Assembly (NCBI GenBank): GCA_002774445.1
Contig: PEYI01000033.1
Span: 1-34,384, forward strand
Reading direction: 5' to 3'
Length of the DNA stretch: 34,384 nt
Origin: Candidatus Omnitrophica bacterium CG08_land_8_20_14_0_20_41_16
GTDB taxonomy: Bacteria; Omnitrophota; Gorgyraeia; Gygaellales; Profunditerraquicolaceae
The first letter of the stretch is position 1. Each line of letters starts with the position of its first letter. The notes below the pieces were generated by a model. The model saw nothing but the letters and a program-made list of their open reading frames with translations, made no database searches and was not told the origin of the DNA. Both the position numbers and the translations under genes were made by a program. Positions 26,317 to 34,384 of the stretch are shown piece after piece.

Positions 26317-27477
26317 ATGGCAGAGTGGATAGGTATAGGCAGGCGCAGCCGCAGATGTTATGGTTTTGATGAAATTGCGCTTGTGCCCGGCGCACAAACA
26401 GTTAATCCTAATGAGGTAGATGTTTTCTTTGAAATAGCAGGCAGGAAATTTAAGGTTCCTATACTCGCTGCAGCTATGGACGGCGTAGTTGATGTCAAAT
26501 TTGTCGAAGAGATGTCTAATCTGGGCGGAATTGCGGTCTTAAATTTAGATGGTATACAGACCCGCTATGAAAACCCGAATTCAGTCCTGGAAAAAATTAC
26601 CAAAGCTTCCCCTCAAAAAGCCACAGAATTAATTCAGTCAGTATATTCAACCCCGATCAAAGAAAAGTTAATTTCTAAGAGGGTCTCTGAAATTAAGAAA
26701 AACAAGGGGACAGCGGTAGTAAGCTGTATACCGGCCAATGCCAATAAATTCTCCAAGCTTGCCATTGCCGCCGGCGCGGATATGTTTGTAGTGCAATCAA
26801 CTGTTACTACCACCAGGCATATCTCAAAAGAATACAAGACATTAGACCTTTATAAATTCTGTAAATCTACCGAAATACCGGTAATCTTAGGGAATTGCGT
26901 AACCTATGAAACAACCTTGGAACTTATGGATACGGGTGCTGCAGCTTTATTAATCGGAGTCGGTCCGGGCGCAGCCTGCACAACCCGCGGCGTATTAGGT
27001 ATAGGTGTACCTCAAGTAACTGCTACGGTTGATGCTGCCGGCGCACGCGATTTTTATTATAAAAGATCCGGGAGATACGTATCTATAATTACTGATGGCG
27101 GGATGAACCGCGGAGGAGATATCTGCAAGGCCTTTGCCTGCGGCGCGGACGCGGTAATGATCGGTTCCAGCTTTGCCAGGGCGAAAGAAGCTCCGGGAAG
27201 AGGTTTCCACTGGGGCATGGCTACATCCCATATTAATCTCCCGCGTGGCACGCGTATTCAGGTAGGGACAACCGGCACTTTAAAAGAAATACTCTTTGGG
27301 CCAGCCAAAGTTGATGACGGTTCGCAAAATTTAGTCGGCGCATTAAAAACCTCCATGGGTTCACTGGGCGCCTCAAACCTAAAAGAAATGCATGATGTTG
27401 AAATTATCATTGCTCCTTCCATACAGACTGAAGGTAAAATATTCCAGGTTGGACAAAGAGTAGGAATGGGGGCGTAA
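26317..27477 (+). CDS. guaB3: IMP dehydrogenase-family protein, GuaB3 type
   Basis: 386 residues. A TIM-barrel IMPDH/GMP reductase protein with the catalytic-cysteine loop GVGPGAACTTRGVLGIGVPQ (about 210-229), the phosphate-binding ITDGGMNRGGDICKAFACGADAVMIGSSFA segment, and a C-terminal SMGSLGASNLKEMH flap-like region. The two CBS domains of canonical GuaB are absent and the length fits the GuaB3 family of actinobacteria, cyanobacteria and others. Direct linkage to guaA (22 bp apart) supports a role in IMP to XMP conversion for guanine nucleotide synthesis. The substrate (IMP or GMP) cannot be decided from motifs alone. Confidence 0.88.
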   Translation: MAEWIGIGRRSRRCYGFDEIALVPGAQTVNPNEVDVFFEIAGRKFKVPILAAAMDGVVDVKFVEEMSNLGGIAVLNLDGIQTRYENPNSVLEKITKASPQKATELIQSVYSTPIKEKLISKRVSEIKKNKGTAVVSCIPANANKFSKLAIAAGADMFVVQSTVTTTRHISKEYKTLDLYKFCKSTEIPVILGNCVTYETTLELMDTGAAALLIGVGPGAACTTRGVLGIGVPQVTATVDAAGARDFYYKRSGRYVSIITDGGMNRGGDICKAFACGADAVMIGSSFARAKEAPGRGFHWGMATSHINLPRGTRIQVGTTGTLKEILFGPAKVDDGSQNLVGALKTSMGSLGASNLKEMHDVEIIIAPSIQTEGKIFQVGQRVGMGA

Positions 27478-27499
27478 AATCAAAGGCAAAAATAAAATT

Positions 27500-29041
27500 A
27501 TGATTAGGCAGACTATATTAATTTTGGATTTCGGTTCTCAATATACGCAGTTAATCGCCCGCAGGGTAAGGGAAAATAAAGTATTTTCAAGGATTATTCC
27601 CTATAATACCCCGGCAAGTGAAATAGCCGCGATGGCTCCTAAGGGTTTAATACTTTCCGGAGGCCCTGCTTCGGTCGTGAATAAGAAAAGCCCCTATCCG
27701 GATAAGGGAATATTCAAATTAGGAATCCCGATATTAGGTATCTGCTACGGCATGCAAGCCATAGCGGAAATGTTCGCAGGCAGAGTCAAACATACTAAGG
27801 AGCGCGAATACGGTAAAGTAGAATTATTTATTGATGATACCCAGAATTTGTTCTCTCATATCCCGGGTAATTTTACTTGTTGGGCAAGCCACGGAGATTT
27901 TGTCACTAAGATGCCGCAAGGATTTCATACCAGCGCCCATACCATGAATACGCCGATAGCGGCAATCTCTAACACTAAGAGAAAAATATTCGCGGTCCAG
28001 TTCCATCCTGAAGTAACGCACACCGAAAAAGGCAGCCAAATCTTAGGTAATTTCTTATTTAAGATATGCGGCGCCTCAAACCGCTGGACTATGCAGTCGT
28101 TCATTAAAGAAACAATTGATAATATCAAGAAAACCGTGGGAAAAGATAAAGTAGTATTAGGTTTAAGCGGCGGAGTAGATTCTTCGGTTACGGCATTATT
28201 ACTACATAAAGCAATAGGCAGGAATTTACGCTGCATCTTTATTAATAACGGTTTATTAAGAAAGGATGAACCAGAACAGATAAGAGGGGTTTTCCGCGGC
28301 ATCTACCACTTAAATCTTGGTTATGTTGACAGGAGCAAAAAATTCCTGGCCCGGCTTAAAGGAATTACTGATCCGGAAGAAAAAAGAAAGATTATAGGCG
28401 GTGAGTTTATAAAAACGTTTGAAGAGGAAGCGGATAAAATTAGTGGTGTAAAGTTTTTGGCCCAAGGTACGCTTTATCCGGACGTAATTGAGTCCATATC
28501 TCCAACGGGCGCCCCTAGCAGAAAAATTAAGAGCCACCATAATGTCGGAGGTTTACCCGCGCATATGAAATTAAAGCTTATCGAACCGCTGCGCGAAATA
28601 TTTAAAGATGAAGTGCGCTCAATCGGCAGAGAACTCGGGCTTCCTGAGGCAATAGTCCAGAGGCAGCCTTTTCCCGGCCCGGGATTAGCGATAAGAATAA
28701 TCGGAGAGATAACCGAAGAACGCCTTAATATATTGCGCGAAGTTGACAAAAGAGTTATTGATGAAATCCGCGCCGCTAATCTTTATGAATCTATCTGGCA
28801 GTCTTTCGCTATATTACTTCCTATAAAAAGTGTGGGCATAATGGGAGACGAACGCACATACGAAAACGTCGCGGCCTTACGCTGTGTCTCCAGTATGGAC
28901 GGCATGACCGCGGACTGGGTCAAGCTTCCTTACGAAATAATGGAGAAGATATCCAACCGCATTATTAATGAAGTAAAGGGTGTTAACCGCGTTGTTTACG
29001 ATATCTCTTCCAAGCCTCCCGCGACCATAGAGTGGGAATAG
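27500..29041 (+). CDS. guaA: GMP synthase (glutamine-hydrolysing)
   Basis: 513 residues, full length, converting XMP to GMP with glutamine and ATP. The class I amidotransferase domain (about 1-190) has nucleophile C82 in GICYGMQA and the His-Glu pair H169-P-E171 in QFHPEV. The ATP pyrophosphatase P-loop is L-S223-G-G-V-D-S-S229. The C-terminal dimerisation domain ends in the expected SSKPPATIEWE. It forms the last step of the guanylate branch with the upstream guaB3 product and is likely co-transcribed with it. The ribosome site is weak (AAAGG). Confidence 0.97.
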   Translation: MIRQTILILDFGSQYTQLIARRVRENKVFSRIIPYNTPASEIAAMAPKGLILSGGPASVVNKKSPYPDKGIFKLGIPILGICYGMQAIAEMFAGRVKHTKEREYGKVELFIDDTQNLFSHIPGNFTCWASHGDFVTKMPQGFHTSAHTMNTPIAAISNTKRKIFAVQFHPEVTHTEKGSQILGNFLFKICGASNRWTMQSFIKETIDNIKKTVGKDKVVLGLSGGVDSSVTALLLHKAIGRNLRCIFINNGLLRKDEPEQIRGVFRGIYHLNLGYVDRSKKFLARLKGITDPEEKRKIIGGEFIKTFEEEADKISGVKFLAQGTLYPDVIESISPTGAPSRKIKSHHNVGGLPAHMKLKLIEPLREIFKDEVRSIGRELGLPEAIVQRQPFPGPGLAIRIIGEITEERLNILREVDKRVIDEIRAANLYESIWQSFAILLPIKSVGIMGDERTYENVAALRCVSSMDGMTADWVKLPYEIMEKISNRIINEVKGVNRVVYDISSKPPATIEWE

Positions 29042-29045
29042 ATTA

Positions 29046-29136
29046 GTTCTTGAGTTCGTGGGTTCTAATGTTCGTAAGTTCTCTAGTTATTGAAACTAAC
29101 GAACTGAAGAACTAACGAACCAGAGAACCTGAGAAC
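29046..29136. repeat. Octamer-periodic palindrome, GTTCN4 x6 / N4GAAC x6
   Basis: GTTC or GTTA occurs at 29046, 29054, 29062, 29070, 29078 and 29086, exactly every 8 bp. The mirror-image GAAC or AAAC follows at 29093, 29101, 29109, 29117, 29125 and 29133, again exactly every 8 bp. The four spacer bases vary. The two halves are inverted, giving an imperfect 43-bp-arm hairpin that fills the gap between guaA and dnaE. Confidence 0.88.
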
Positions 29137-29149
29137 ATAAGAATTTGCA

Positions 29150-32100
29150 ATGTCTAGAAGTGACTTTGTCCACCTGCATCTGCATACCCAATTCAGCCTC
29201 TTAGATGGCGCCTGCCGCATCCCCGAGATTCTAAATCTCGCTAATCAATACAAGATGGATTCTCTGGCGATTACCGACCATGGCAATATGTTTGGGGCAA
29301 TTGATTTCTATTTAGAGGCGCAAAAAGCAGGAATCAAGCCTATTATCGGCTGCGAAGTATATGTCGCGCGGAGAAGCCGATTAGATAAAACCGCGTCAGG
29401 CAGAGAAGGCACCTCCGACCACTTAATATTATTATCCCAGGATGAAATAGGGTATCAAAATTTAATCAAGTTAGTTTCTTTAGGATACCTGGAAGGATTT
29501 TACTATCGTCCGCGTATTGACAAAGATATACTCCTAGAGTATTCCAAGGGGCTTATTGGCTTAAGCGCTTGCTTAAAAGGCGAAATCCCGGTAATGCTTA
29601 AAGAGAAACGTTTCAACGACGCCCTAAAGGCCGCGGATACCTATCTAAATATATTAGGAAAAAATAATTTTTATCTTGAGCTTCAGGAAAACTCTATTCC
29701 CGAACAAAAAATTGTCAATGCCGGATTAATCAAGGTAGGAAAGGAATTGAATATTCCTCTCGTAGCTACAAATGATGTGCATTACCTGACCCGCGACAAT
29801 GCCTCAACCCACGAAGTGCTCCTGTGCATTCAAACCCAGACAACCCTAGACGACCCTAACCGGATGCGCTTTCAGACAGATGAATTTTATTTTAAATCAC
29901 CTGCCGAGATGAAAACTCTCTTTAAGGAGGTGCCCGAGGCTATTGCCAACACCTTAGAAATTGCCTCGCGTTGTAACTTAGAGTTAGATTTTAAACAAAT
30001 CCATCTTCCTAAATACGATCCGCCGGTGGGAGAAACAAAAGAAGAATTCTTAGAAAAACTTTGCGAAGAAGGCCTAAAAAAACGCTTTGATAAAATCACT
30101 CCGGAAATAACCGAGCGTCTTAATCACGAATTAAAAACCATCATAAAGATGGGTTTTGTCAGTTATTTCCTCATTGTCTGGGATTTTATTCATTACGCCA
30201 AAGCCCAAGGAATTCCGGTTGGGCCGGGAAGGGGGAGCGCAGCCGGAAGCTTAGTTAGCTATCTTTTAGGCATCACTGATTTAGATCCTATTAAATACGG
30301 ATTGCTATTTGAAAGGTTTTTAAACCCTGAGCGTATGGGCCTCCCGGATATAGATATAGACTTTTGCTACGAGAGAAGGCAAGAGGTTATTAATTACGTT
30401 ACTCAAAAATACGGGCAGGAGAATGTCGCCCAGATTATTACCTTTGGGACTATGCAGGCGCGCGCGGTATTACGCGATGTAGGAAGGGTAATGGGAATAA
30501 GCTACGCCGATGTTGACCGCATTGCCAAAATGATCCCAAATGAACCTGATATCACCTTAAAGAAGGCGTTAGAGAGCGAGCCAGAACTAAGCAATCTTTA
30601 TAAGAATGACCCGCAAATAAATAAGCTTATTACTGCCGCTTTATCGCTTGAGGGCCTAAATCGCCATGCTTCGGTGCATGCGGCGGGAGTAGTTATCTCA
30701 GATAGGCCTTTAATGAATTATAGCCCATTATTTAAAACCAGCGACGATCAAATTACCACCGGTTTTAGTATGGGGATATTGGAAAAAATCGGGTTATTGA
30801 AGGTAGACTTCTTAGGATTAAGGACGCTGACGGTAATTGACCAAACCGTAAAGCTCATTAAGAAAACCCGCGGTAAAGATGTCGCTATAGAGAAACTCCC
30901 GATAGACGACCCTAATACCTATAAGCTTTTAGCTTCTGCTCAGACAATCGGAATCTTCCAAGTTGAGAGCTCAGGGATGCGCGACCTATTAAAAAAACTT
31001 GACCCCGAACGCTTTGAAGATATAATCGCGCTTTTGGCTTTATACCGGCCGGGCCCGATTGGCTCAGGGATGCTTGACGATTTTATCAAACGCAGGCATA
31101 ACCTAATACCTATTAAATATGAACATCCGAAATTAGAGACAATTTTAAAAGAAACTTACGGGATCATGGTTTATCAGGAACAAATTATGCAGGCCGCTTC
31201 GATTTTAGCCGGTTTTAGCCTTGCGCAAGCGGATATTTTACGCAAGGCTATGGGGAAAAAAATCCCCGAAGTTATGGAAAAACAAAGAAGCGATTTTATC
31301 CACGGCTGCATTAAAAACGGGATTAAGGAGTCAACAGCGACGAAGATTTTTGATTTAATAGAGTATTTTTCAGGCTATGGCTTTAATCGAAGTCATAGCA
31401 CCGCCTATGCGCTTATATCATATCGGACTGCATACCTAAAGGCTAATTATCCGGTTGAGTTTATGACTGCGCTCTTAACTTCTGAGCGTGATAATACGGA
31501 TAAGATAGTTGAGTATGTTAATGAGGCCCAACGGATGGGCCTCACAATCTTGCCTCCGGATATCAATGAAAGCGAGGCTTTATTTAAGGTTATAGATAAC
31601 AAAACCATAAGGTTCGGACTTTTAGCGGTTAAGAATGTAGGGCGTGGGGCTGTGGATTCAATAGTTGAAGCGAGAAAAAATACCAGCTTTGTTTCTTTAG
31701 AAGACCTCTGCCAGCGCATTGATTTACGCATGGCCAATAGGAAAGTTTTAGAGAGCATGATTAAATGCGGCACAATGGATTCTTTTAATATGCCGCGCGC
31801 CCAGATGGTTAGCGCTTTGGATACAATTTTAGAATCTGCTTCCCGCATGCAAAAAGAAAAAGCCAAGGGACAGTTCTCCTTTTTTGATTCGGGATTCGCT
31901 TGTGATGTCTTTAAACAATCAGCAAATAATATTTTGCATATTAAGGAGTGGCCTGAATCGCAATTATTGGCATTTGAAAAAGATATGCTGGGATTTTATA
32001 TATCCGGCCACCCTTTGGCGCGCTATGCCCGGCAGCTTAAACGCTTTGTTTCGTCTTCTATAAGTAATCTACGCCAGCATAGAGATGAGGACGAAGTCAA

Positions 32101-32584
32101 AATAGTCGGCTTGATCTCAAAGATCAAAAATACTACTACTCGCGCTAAGCAAGAAAAAATGGCCATATTAAAGCTTGAAGACCTTGAAGGATCAATAGAA
32201 CTCTTGGTTTTTCCAAGGGCATACCAAAAGGTATCGCGCTATATTCATCCTGGCACCGTGGTTTTGGTAAGAGGCAGCCTCAATTTAAAAGAAGATACCC
32301 CTAAGATAATTGTCAATGACTTGTTTCCTTTTGATGAAATATACCGGTTTATTACAGCGATGAGCATAAATCTCTCCGGTTTAAGAGAAAATGTCTTGAT
32401 AACCCTTAAAGAAATATTGGCAGCCTCGCCCGGAAACATTCCTATATACCTTAAGTTAGATAACCTGGCAAAATCCCGGGTGCAATTAGTAGTGGGAGAG
32501 GAACTTTACGTTACACCATCTGAGAAGTTAATTCAGGGCATAGTTGATTTACTTGGTGAAGAGAGTCTTTCGCTGGTAATATGA
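29150..32584 (+). CDS. dnaE: DNA polymerase III alpha subunit
   Basis: 1144 residues. An N-terminal PHP domain begins HLHLHTQFSLLDG (about 8-20) and keeps the TDHGNMFG motif. The polymerase core has VGPGRGSAAGSL and the catalytic acidic triad P-D400-I-D402-I-D-F and D553 (LLKVDFLGLRTL), matching E. coli D401, D403 and D555. A helix-hairpin-helix region, an OB-fold (KIVGLISKIKNTTTRAKQEKMAILKLEDLEGSIELLVFP, about 985-1025) and a tail follow. It is the main replicative polymerase. ATG 29150 lies 13 bp after the octamer palindrome and has no clear Shine-Dalgarno. Confidence 0.97.
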   Translation: MSRSDFVHLHLHTQFSLLDGACRIPEILNLANQYKMDSLAITDHGNMFGAIDFYLEAQKAGIKPIIGCEVYVARRSRLDKTASGREGTSDHLILLSQDEIGYQNLIKLVSLGYLEGFYYRPRIDKDILLEYSKGLIGLSACLKGEIPVMLKEKRFNDALKAADTYLNILGKNNFYLELQENSIPEQKIVNAGLIKVGKELNIPLVATNDVHYLTRDNASTHEVLLCIQTQTTLDDPNRMRFQTDEFYFKSPAEMKTLFKEVPEAIANTLEIASRCNLELDFKQIHLPKYDPPVGETKEEFLEKLCEEGLKKRFDKITPEITERLNHELKTIIKMGFVSYFLIVWDFIHYAKAQGIPVGPGRGSAAGSLVSYLLGITDLDPIKYGLLFERFLNPERMGLPDIDIDFCYERRQEVINYVTQKYGQENVAQIITFGTMQARAVLRDVGRVMGISYADVDRIAKMIPNEPDITLKKALESEPELSNLYKNDPQINKLITAALSLEGLNRHASVHAAGVVISDRPLMNYSPLFKTSDDQITTGFSMGILEKIGLLKVDFLGLRTLTVIDQTVKLIKKTRGKDVAIEKLPIDDPNTYKLLASAQTIGIFQVESSGMRDLLKKLDPERFEDIIALLALYRPGPIGSGMLDDFIKRRHNLIPIKYEHPKLETILKETYGIMVYQEQIMQAASILAGFSLAQADILRKAMGKKIPEVMEKQRSDFIHGCIKNGIKESTATKIFDLIEYFSGYGFNRSHSTAYALISYRTAYLKANYPVEFMTALLTSERDNTDKIVEYVNEAQRMGLTILPPDINESEALFKVIDNKTIRFGLLAVKNVGRGAVDSIVEARKNTSFVSLEDLCQRIDLRMANRKVLESMIKCGTMDSFNMPRAQMVSALDTILESASRMQKEKAKGQFSFFDSGFACDVFKQSANNILHIKEWPESQLLAFEKDMLGFYISGHPLARYARQLKRFVSSSISNLRQHRDEDEVKIVGLISKIKNTTTRAKQEKMAILKLEDLEGSIELLVFPRAYQKVSRYIHPGTVVLVRGSLNLKEDTPKIIVNDLFPFDEIYRFITAMSINLSGLRENVLITLKEILAASPGNIPIYLKLDNLAKSRVQLVVGEELYVTPSEKLIQGIVDLLGEESLSLVI

Positions 32585-32614
32585 GAGGCCAGAGGTCGGA
32601 CCTCATGAAATTTC

Positions 32615-32643
32615 TTGACACCGTAACTTTTTGCTGGTATTAT
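32615..32643 (+). promoter_or_regulatory. Sigma-70-type promoter of the HU gene
   Basis: TTGACA at 32615-32620, TATTAT at 32638-32643, spacer 17 bp. The leader is short and leads to a G-run (GGGGGGG) ribosome site before ATG 32682. Confidence 0.82.
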
Positions 32644-32681
32644 ACTTCCAATAAATAACTTTTAGGAATGGGGGGGGATAA

Positions 32682-32954
32682 ATGACCAAAAAAGATTTAA
32701 TCTTAAAGGTTAGTGATAAGACTGACCTAAAACAAATCACTGTTAAACTCGTGGTCCAAAAGGTCCTTGATTGTATTATTGAGGCCTTAGTCAGAGGCGA
32801 AAAAATAGAATTACGTAATTTTGGGATTTTTAAAGTTAAACAGAGGAAGAACCGCACAGGAAGAAATCCGCGCACTAATCAGGTCATTCCTATCCCGCCG
32901 AAGAAAGTAGTAATCTTTAAATCCGGATTAGAGATGAAACAAAAGATAAAATGA
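32682..32954 (+). CDS. hup: HU/IHF-family DNA-binding protein
   Basis: 90 residues, the standard HU length. It begins MTKKDLILKVSDKTDL, and the signature IELRNFGIFKVKQRKNRTGRNPRTNQVIPIPPKK (about 46-78) contains the beta-arm and conserved RNP. The DNA-intercalating Pro in RNPRTN is present. It is a nucleoid protein that bends DNA. It has its own promoter; an inverted-repeat-rich gap follows before hisS. HU and IHF cannot be told apart with certainty. Confidence 0.95.
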   Translation: MTKKDLILKVSDKTDLKQITVKLVVQKVLDCIIEALVRGEKIELRNFGIFKVKQRKNRTGRNPRTNQVIPIPPKKVVIFKSGLEMKQKIK

Positions 32955-32996
32955 AGCCGCAATTTCAATTAACGATACTGAATGCGGCTAAATTTT
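32955..32996 (+). terminator. Possible weak terminator after HU
   Basis: AGCCGCA (32955-32961) pairs with TGCGGCT (32983-32989) around a 21-nt loop and is followed by AAATTTT. The short T-run and long loop make termination uncertain. Confidence 0.5.
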
Positions 32997-33049
32997 ACCC
33001 AGCATTTATTTGCTAATAGCTTGTTAATATCTAAATAAGTGCTGGGTAA
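32995..33049. repeat. 17-bp inverted repeat before hisS
   Basis: TTACCCAGCATTTATTT (32995-33011) pairs with AAATAAGTGCTGGGTAA (33033-33049) with a single G-U-type mismatch, around a 21-nt loop. It fills most of the gap between HU and hisS and differs in sequence from the GGGACAG family, although it has the same A/T-tipped layout. Confidence 0.82.
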
Positions 33050-33066
33050 GTTTGGTTAGCTAATTT

Positions 33067-34384
33067 ATGTTCAAGAAAGTATCAGGCACAAAAGATATCC
33101 TGCCTAAGGAGTCGGGTATTTGGCAGGAGATAGAAGAGATTAGCCGCAGGGTATTCTCTCTTTATAATTTTAAAGAGATTCGTTCTCCCCTAATTGAAGA
33201 GGCGGCGTTATTCAACCGTTCTTTAGGCGAAGGCACGGAAATAGTCCAGAAACAGATGTTCCTTATGCAGAATAAAAATGAGCTTTATGCCTTAAGGCCG
33301 GAAGGAACAGCTTCAATTGTCCGCGCTTATATAGAAAATAATTTTGATAAAACCTCGCCTTTCTCCAAATTTTATTATATAGGCCCTATGTTTAGATTAG
33401 AACGCCCGCAAAAAGGCCGGCTGCGGCAATTTAATCATATCGGCTGCGAAGCCATCGGCTCTTATGAACCTGAATTAGATATAGAAATAATATCCCTCGC
33501 GGATAGTTTACTAGATAGCCTCTCTATAACCGGATATAAAATAAAACTTAATAGTTTGGGCTGCCTTAAAGATAAAAATGAACTTACCGAAAGTTTACGT
33601 AGAAATCTTGAAGCCAAGGCAACTGAGCTTTGCGATGATTGCAAGGAACGGATTAAGAATAATCCCTTAAGGGTATTAGATTGCAAAAACGATTCCTGCA
33701 GGCAGATAGTCAAAAACTTAAACCTTAAGACAGCATATCTTTGCGATGATTGCAAGGCGCATTTTGATAAAGTAAGGACAGGGTTAGACTCCTTAAATAT
33801 AAAATATGAACTCGCCCCTTATCTTGTGCGCGGCTTAGATTATTACACTGGAACAGTCTTTGAGATTACTCATAAAGATTTGGGCGCTCAGGATGCAATT
33901 GGCGCGGGAGGCAGATACAATAATCTGGTCAAAGAACTCGGCGGCCCAAGTTTAGGAGCCATTGGTTTCGCGTTCGGAGTTGAAAGACTTTTATTGGTGT
34001 CAAATGTCAGGTGCCAGGTGCCAAGTAAAAATTTGGTATATATAATTACACTCGGGGATAAGGCAAAATCAGCCGGATTAGGAATATTGAATGAATTACG
34101 TTATAAAGGAGTACCTGCTGACACTGACTACGAAGGAAAATCAATTAAAGGAGCCCTGCGTAAAGCAAACGATATGAACGCTCGCTTTGCGCTCATTATC
34201 GGAGATAACGAAATAAAAAAAGATGCGGTAACCTTAAAAGATATGATTTCCGGAGAACAAAAAGAAGTTCGAATTAAAGACCTGACCAAAGAATTAAACC
34301 CTGTTAGAAATACCAAATTTCCTAAGGGGGGAAGCAAAATTTCTAACGGGGTAAACCCTGTTAGAAATACCAAATTTCCTAACG
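33067..34384 (+). CDS. hisS: Histidyl-tRNA synthetase, 3' end beyond window
   Basis: 439 codons from ATG 33067 without a stop; the gene runs off the right edge. Class II motifs are present: motif 2 in FRLERPQKGRLRQFNHIGCEAIG, the HisRS signatures L253-V-R-G-L-D-Y-Y-T and GAGGRYNNL, and motif 3 GAIGFAFGVERLL. The anticodon-binding domain follows (VYIITLGDKAKSAGLGILNELRYKGVPAD). The linker between the two (SNVRCQVPSK) is encoded by a GTGCCAG repeat. The family normally ends at about 415-430 residues; here, after KDLTKEL (about 410), the frame continues through two palindromic elements as NPVRNTKFP...ISNGVNPVRN. It charges tRNA-His with histidine. No Shine-Dalgarno is evident. Confidence 0.93.
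   Translation, partial: MFKKVSGTKDILPKESGIWQEIEEISRRVFSLYNFKEIRSPLIEEAALFNRSLGEGTEIVQKQMFLMQNKNELYALRPEGTASIVRAYIENNFDKTSPFSKFYYIGPMFRLERPQKGRLRQFNHIGCEAIGSYEPELDIEIISLADSLLDSLSITGYKIKLNSLGCLKDKNELTESLRRNLEAKATELCDDCKERIKNNPLRVLDCKNDSCRQIVKNLNLKTAYLCDDCKAHFDKVRTGLDSLNIKYELAPYLVRGLDYYTGTVFEITHKDLGAQDAIGAGGRYNNLVKELGGPSLGAIGFAFGVERLLLVSNVRCQVPSKNLVYIITLGDKAKSAGLGILNELRYKGVPADTDYEGKSIKGALRKANDMNARFALIIGDNEIKKDAVTLKDMISGEQKEVRIKDLTKELNPVRNTKFPKGGSKISNGVNPVRNTKFPN
34005..34023. repeat. GTGCCAG heptad repeat inside hisS linker
   Basis: TGTCAGGTGCCAGGTGCCA contains about 2.5 copies of a 7-bp unit (GTGCCAG). It encodes part of the linker between the catalytic core and the anticodon-binding domain of HisRS. 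The GTGCCAGGTGCCAG string is a common intergenic repeat type in bacteria; here it is in frame. Confidence 0.6.
34295..34355. mobile_element. 53-bp palindromic in-frame element, copy 3 (in hisS)
   Basis: The element spans 34299-34351, with terminal repeats CCCTGTTAGAAAT (34299-34311) and ATTTCTAACGGGG (34339-34351), 12 of 13 positions pairing. TAAA, the complement of TTTA, flanks both ends (34295-34298 and 34352-34355). 53+4 = 57 bp = 19 codons with no stop in the hisS frame. The termini match the gspI and gspJ elements; the 27-bp interior differs. Confidence 0.82.
34356..34384. mobile_element. Palindromic element, copy 4, cut by window edge
   Basis: CCCTGTTAGAAATACCAAAT starts directly after the shared TAAA at 34352-34355 and repeats the left 28 bases of copy 3 (34299-34326), diverging only at the final G. 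The element continues beyond the window. Copies 3 and 4 are therefore a direct tandem sharing one flanking tetranucleotide. Confidence 0.78.

Noticed and set aside
34282-34384. Frameshift or assembly error at the end of hisS
   Set aside because: The frame stays open and the extra sequence has clean element ends with TAAA duplications, so insertion explains it better; the window edge prevents final proof.

Overview
The window looks like a chromosomal stretch of an uncultured bacterium, most plausibly a member of Omnitrophota (candidate phylum OP3). This is an inference from three things: a giant secreted multi-domain protein of the kind reported from that phylum, an unusual ATP synthase locus joined to a type II secretion/type IV pilus-like cluster, and very many short palindromic and periodic repeats in and between genes. 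Almost all genes are on the plus strand.

Layout. 1-130: 3' end (domains V and VI) of a group II intron. 178-1793: two exported hypothetical proteins, one membrane anchored and one a zinc-peptidase-like protein. 1938-2596: an MNT/HEPN (MntA/HepT-like) toxin-antitoxin pair. 2619-3497: a REC-GGDEF diguanylate cyclase whose phospho-acceptor Asp is Glu. 3573-8611: an F-type ATP synthase cluster in the order epsilon, c, b-delta fusion, alpha, gamma, beta, with no subunit a. 8608-15879: gspE-F-L-M-G-I-J-K, overlapping the beta gene by 4 bp. 16264-18291: groES-groEL behind a CIRCE operator. 18798-26084: a 2428-residue predicted secreted protein with PGK-like, GAPDH-like and enolase-like regions, behind its own promoter and a structured leader with a terminator. 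26317-29041: guaB3-like gene and guaA. 29150-32584: dnaE. 32682-32954: HU. 33067 to the right edge: hisS, incomplete.

The most striking content is the repetitive DNA. A 65-bp palindromic element with 14-bp terminal inverted repeats sits inside the prepilin leader codons of both gspI and gspJ, flanked by a TTTA duplication. The two copies lie in opposite orientations. Each adds 65+4 = 69 bp, exactly 23 codons, has no stop, and its right end supplies the Gly just before the Phe-Thr-Leu prepilin cleavage motif. Related 53-bp and edge-truncated copies lie in tandem, in frame, at the 3' end of hisS. Separate repeat families occupy most intergenic gaps: GGGACAG-type REP hairpins, other long inverted repeats, TAGGNNN heptamer arrays just after stop codons, and a 6+6 GTTC/GAAC octamer palindrome.

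The housekeeping genes (ATP synthase, GroESL, GuaA, DnaE, HU, HisRS) look intact. No tRNA or rRNA gene and no CRISPR array was seen.
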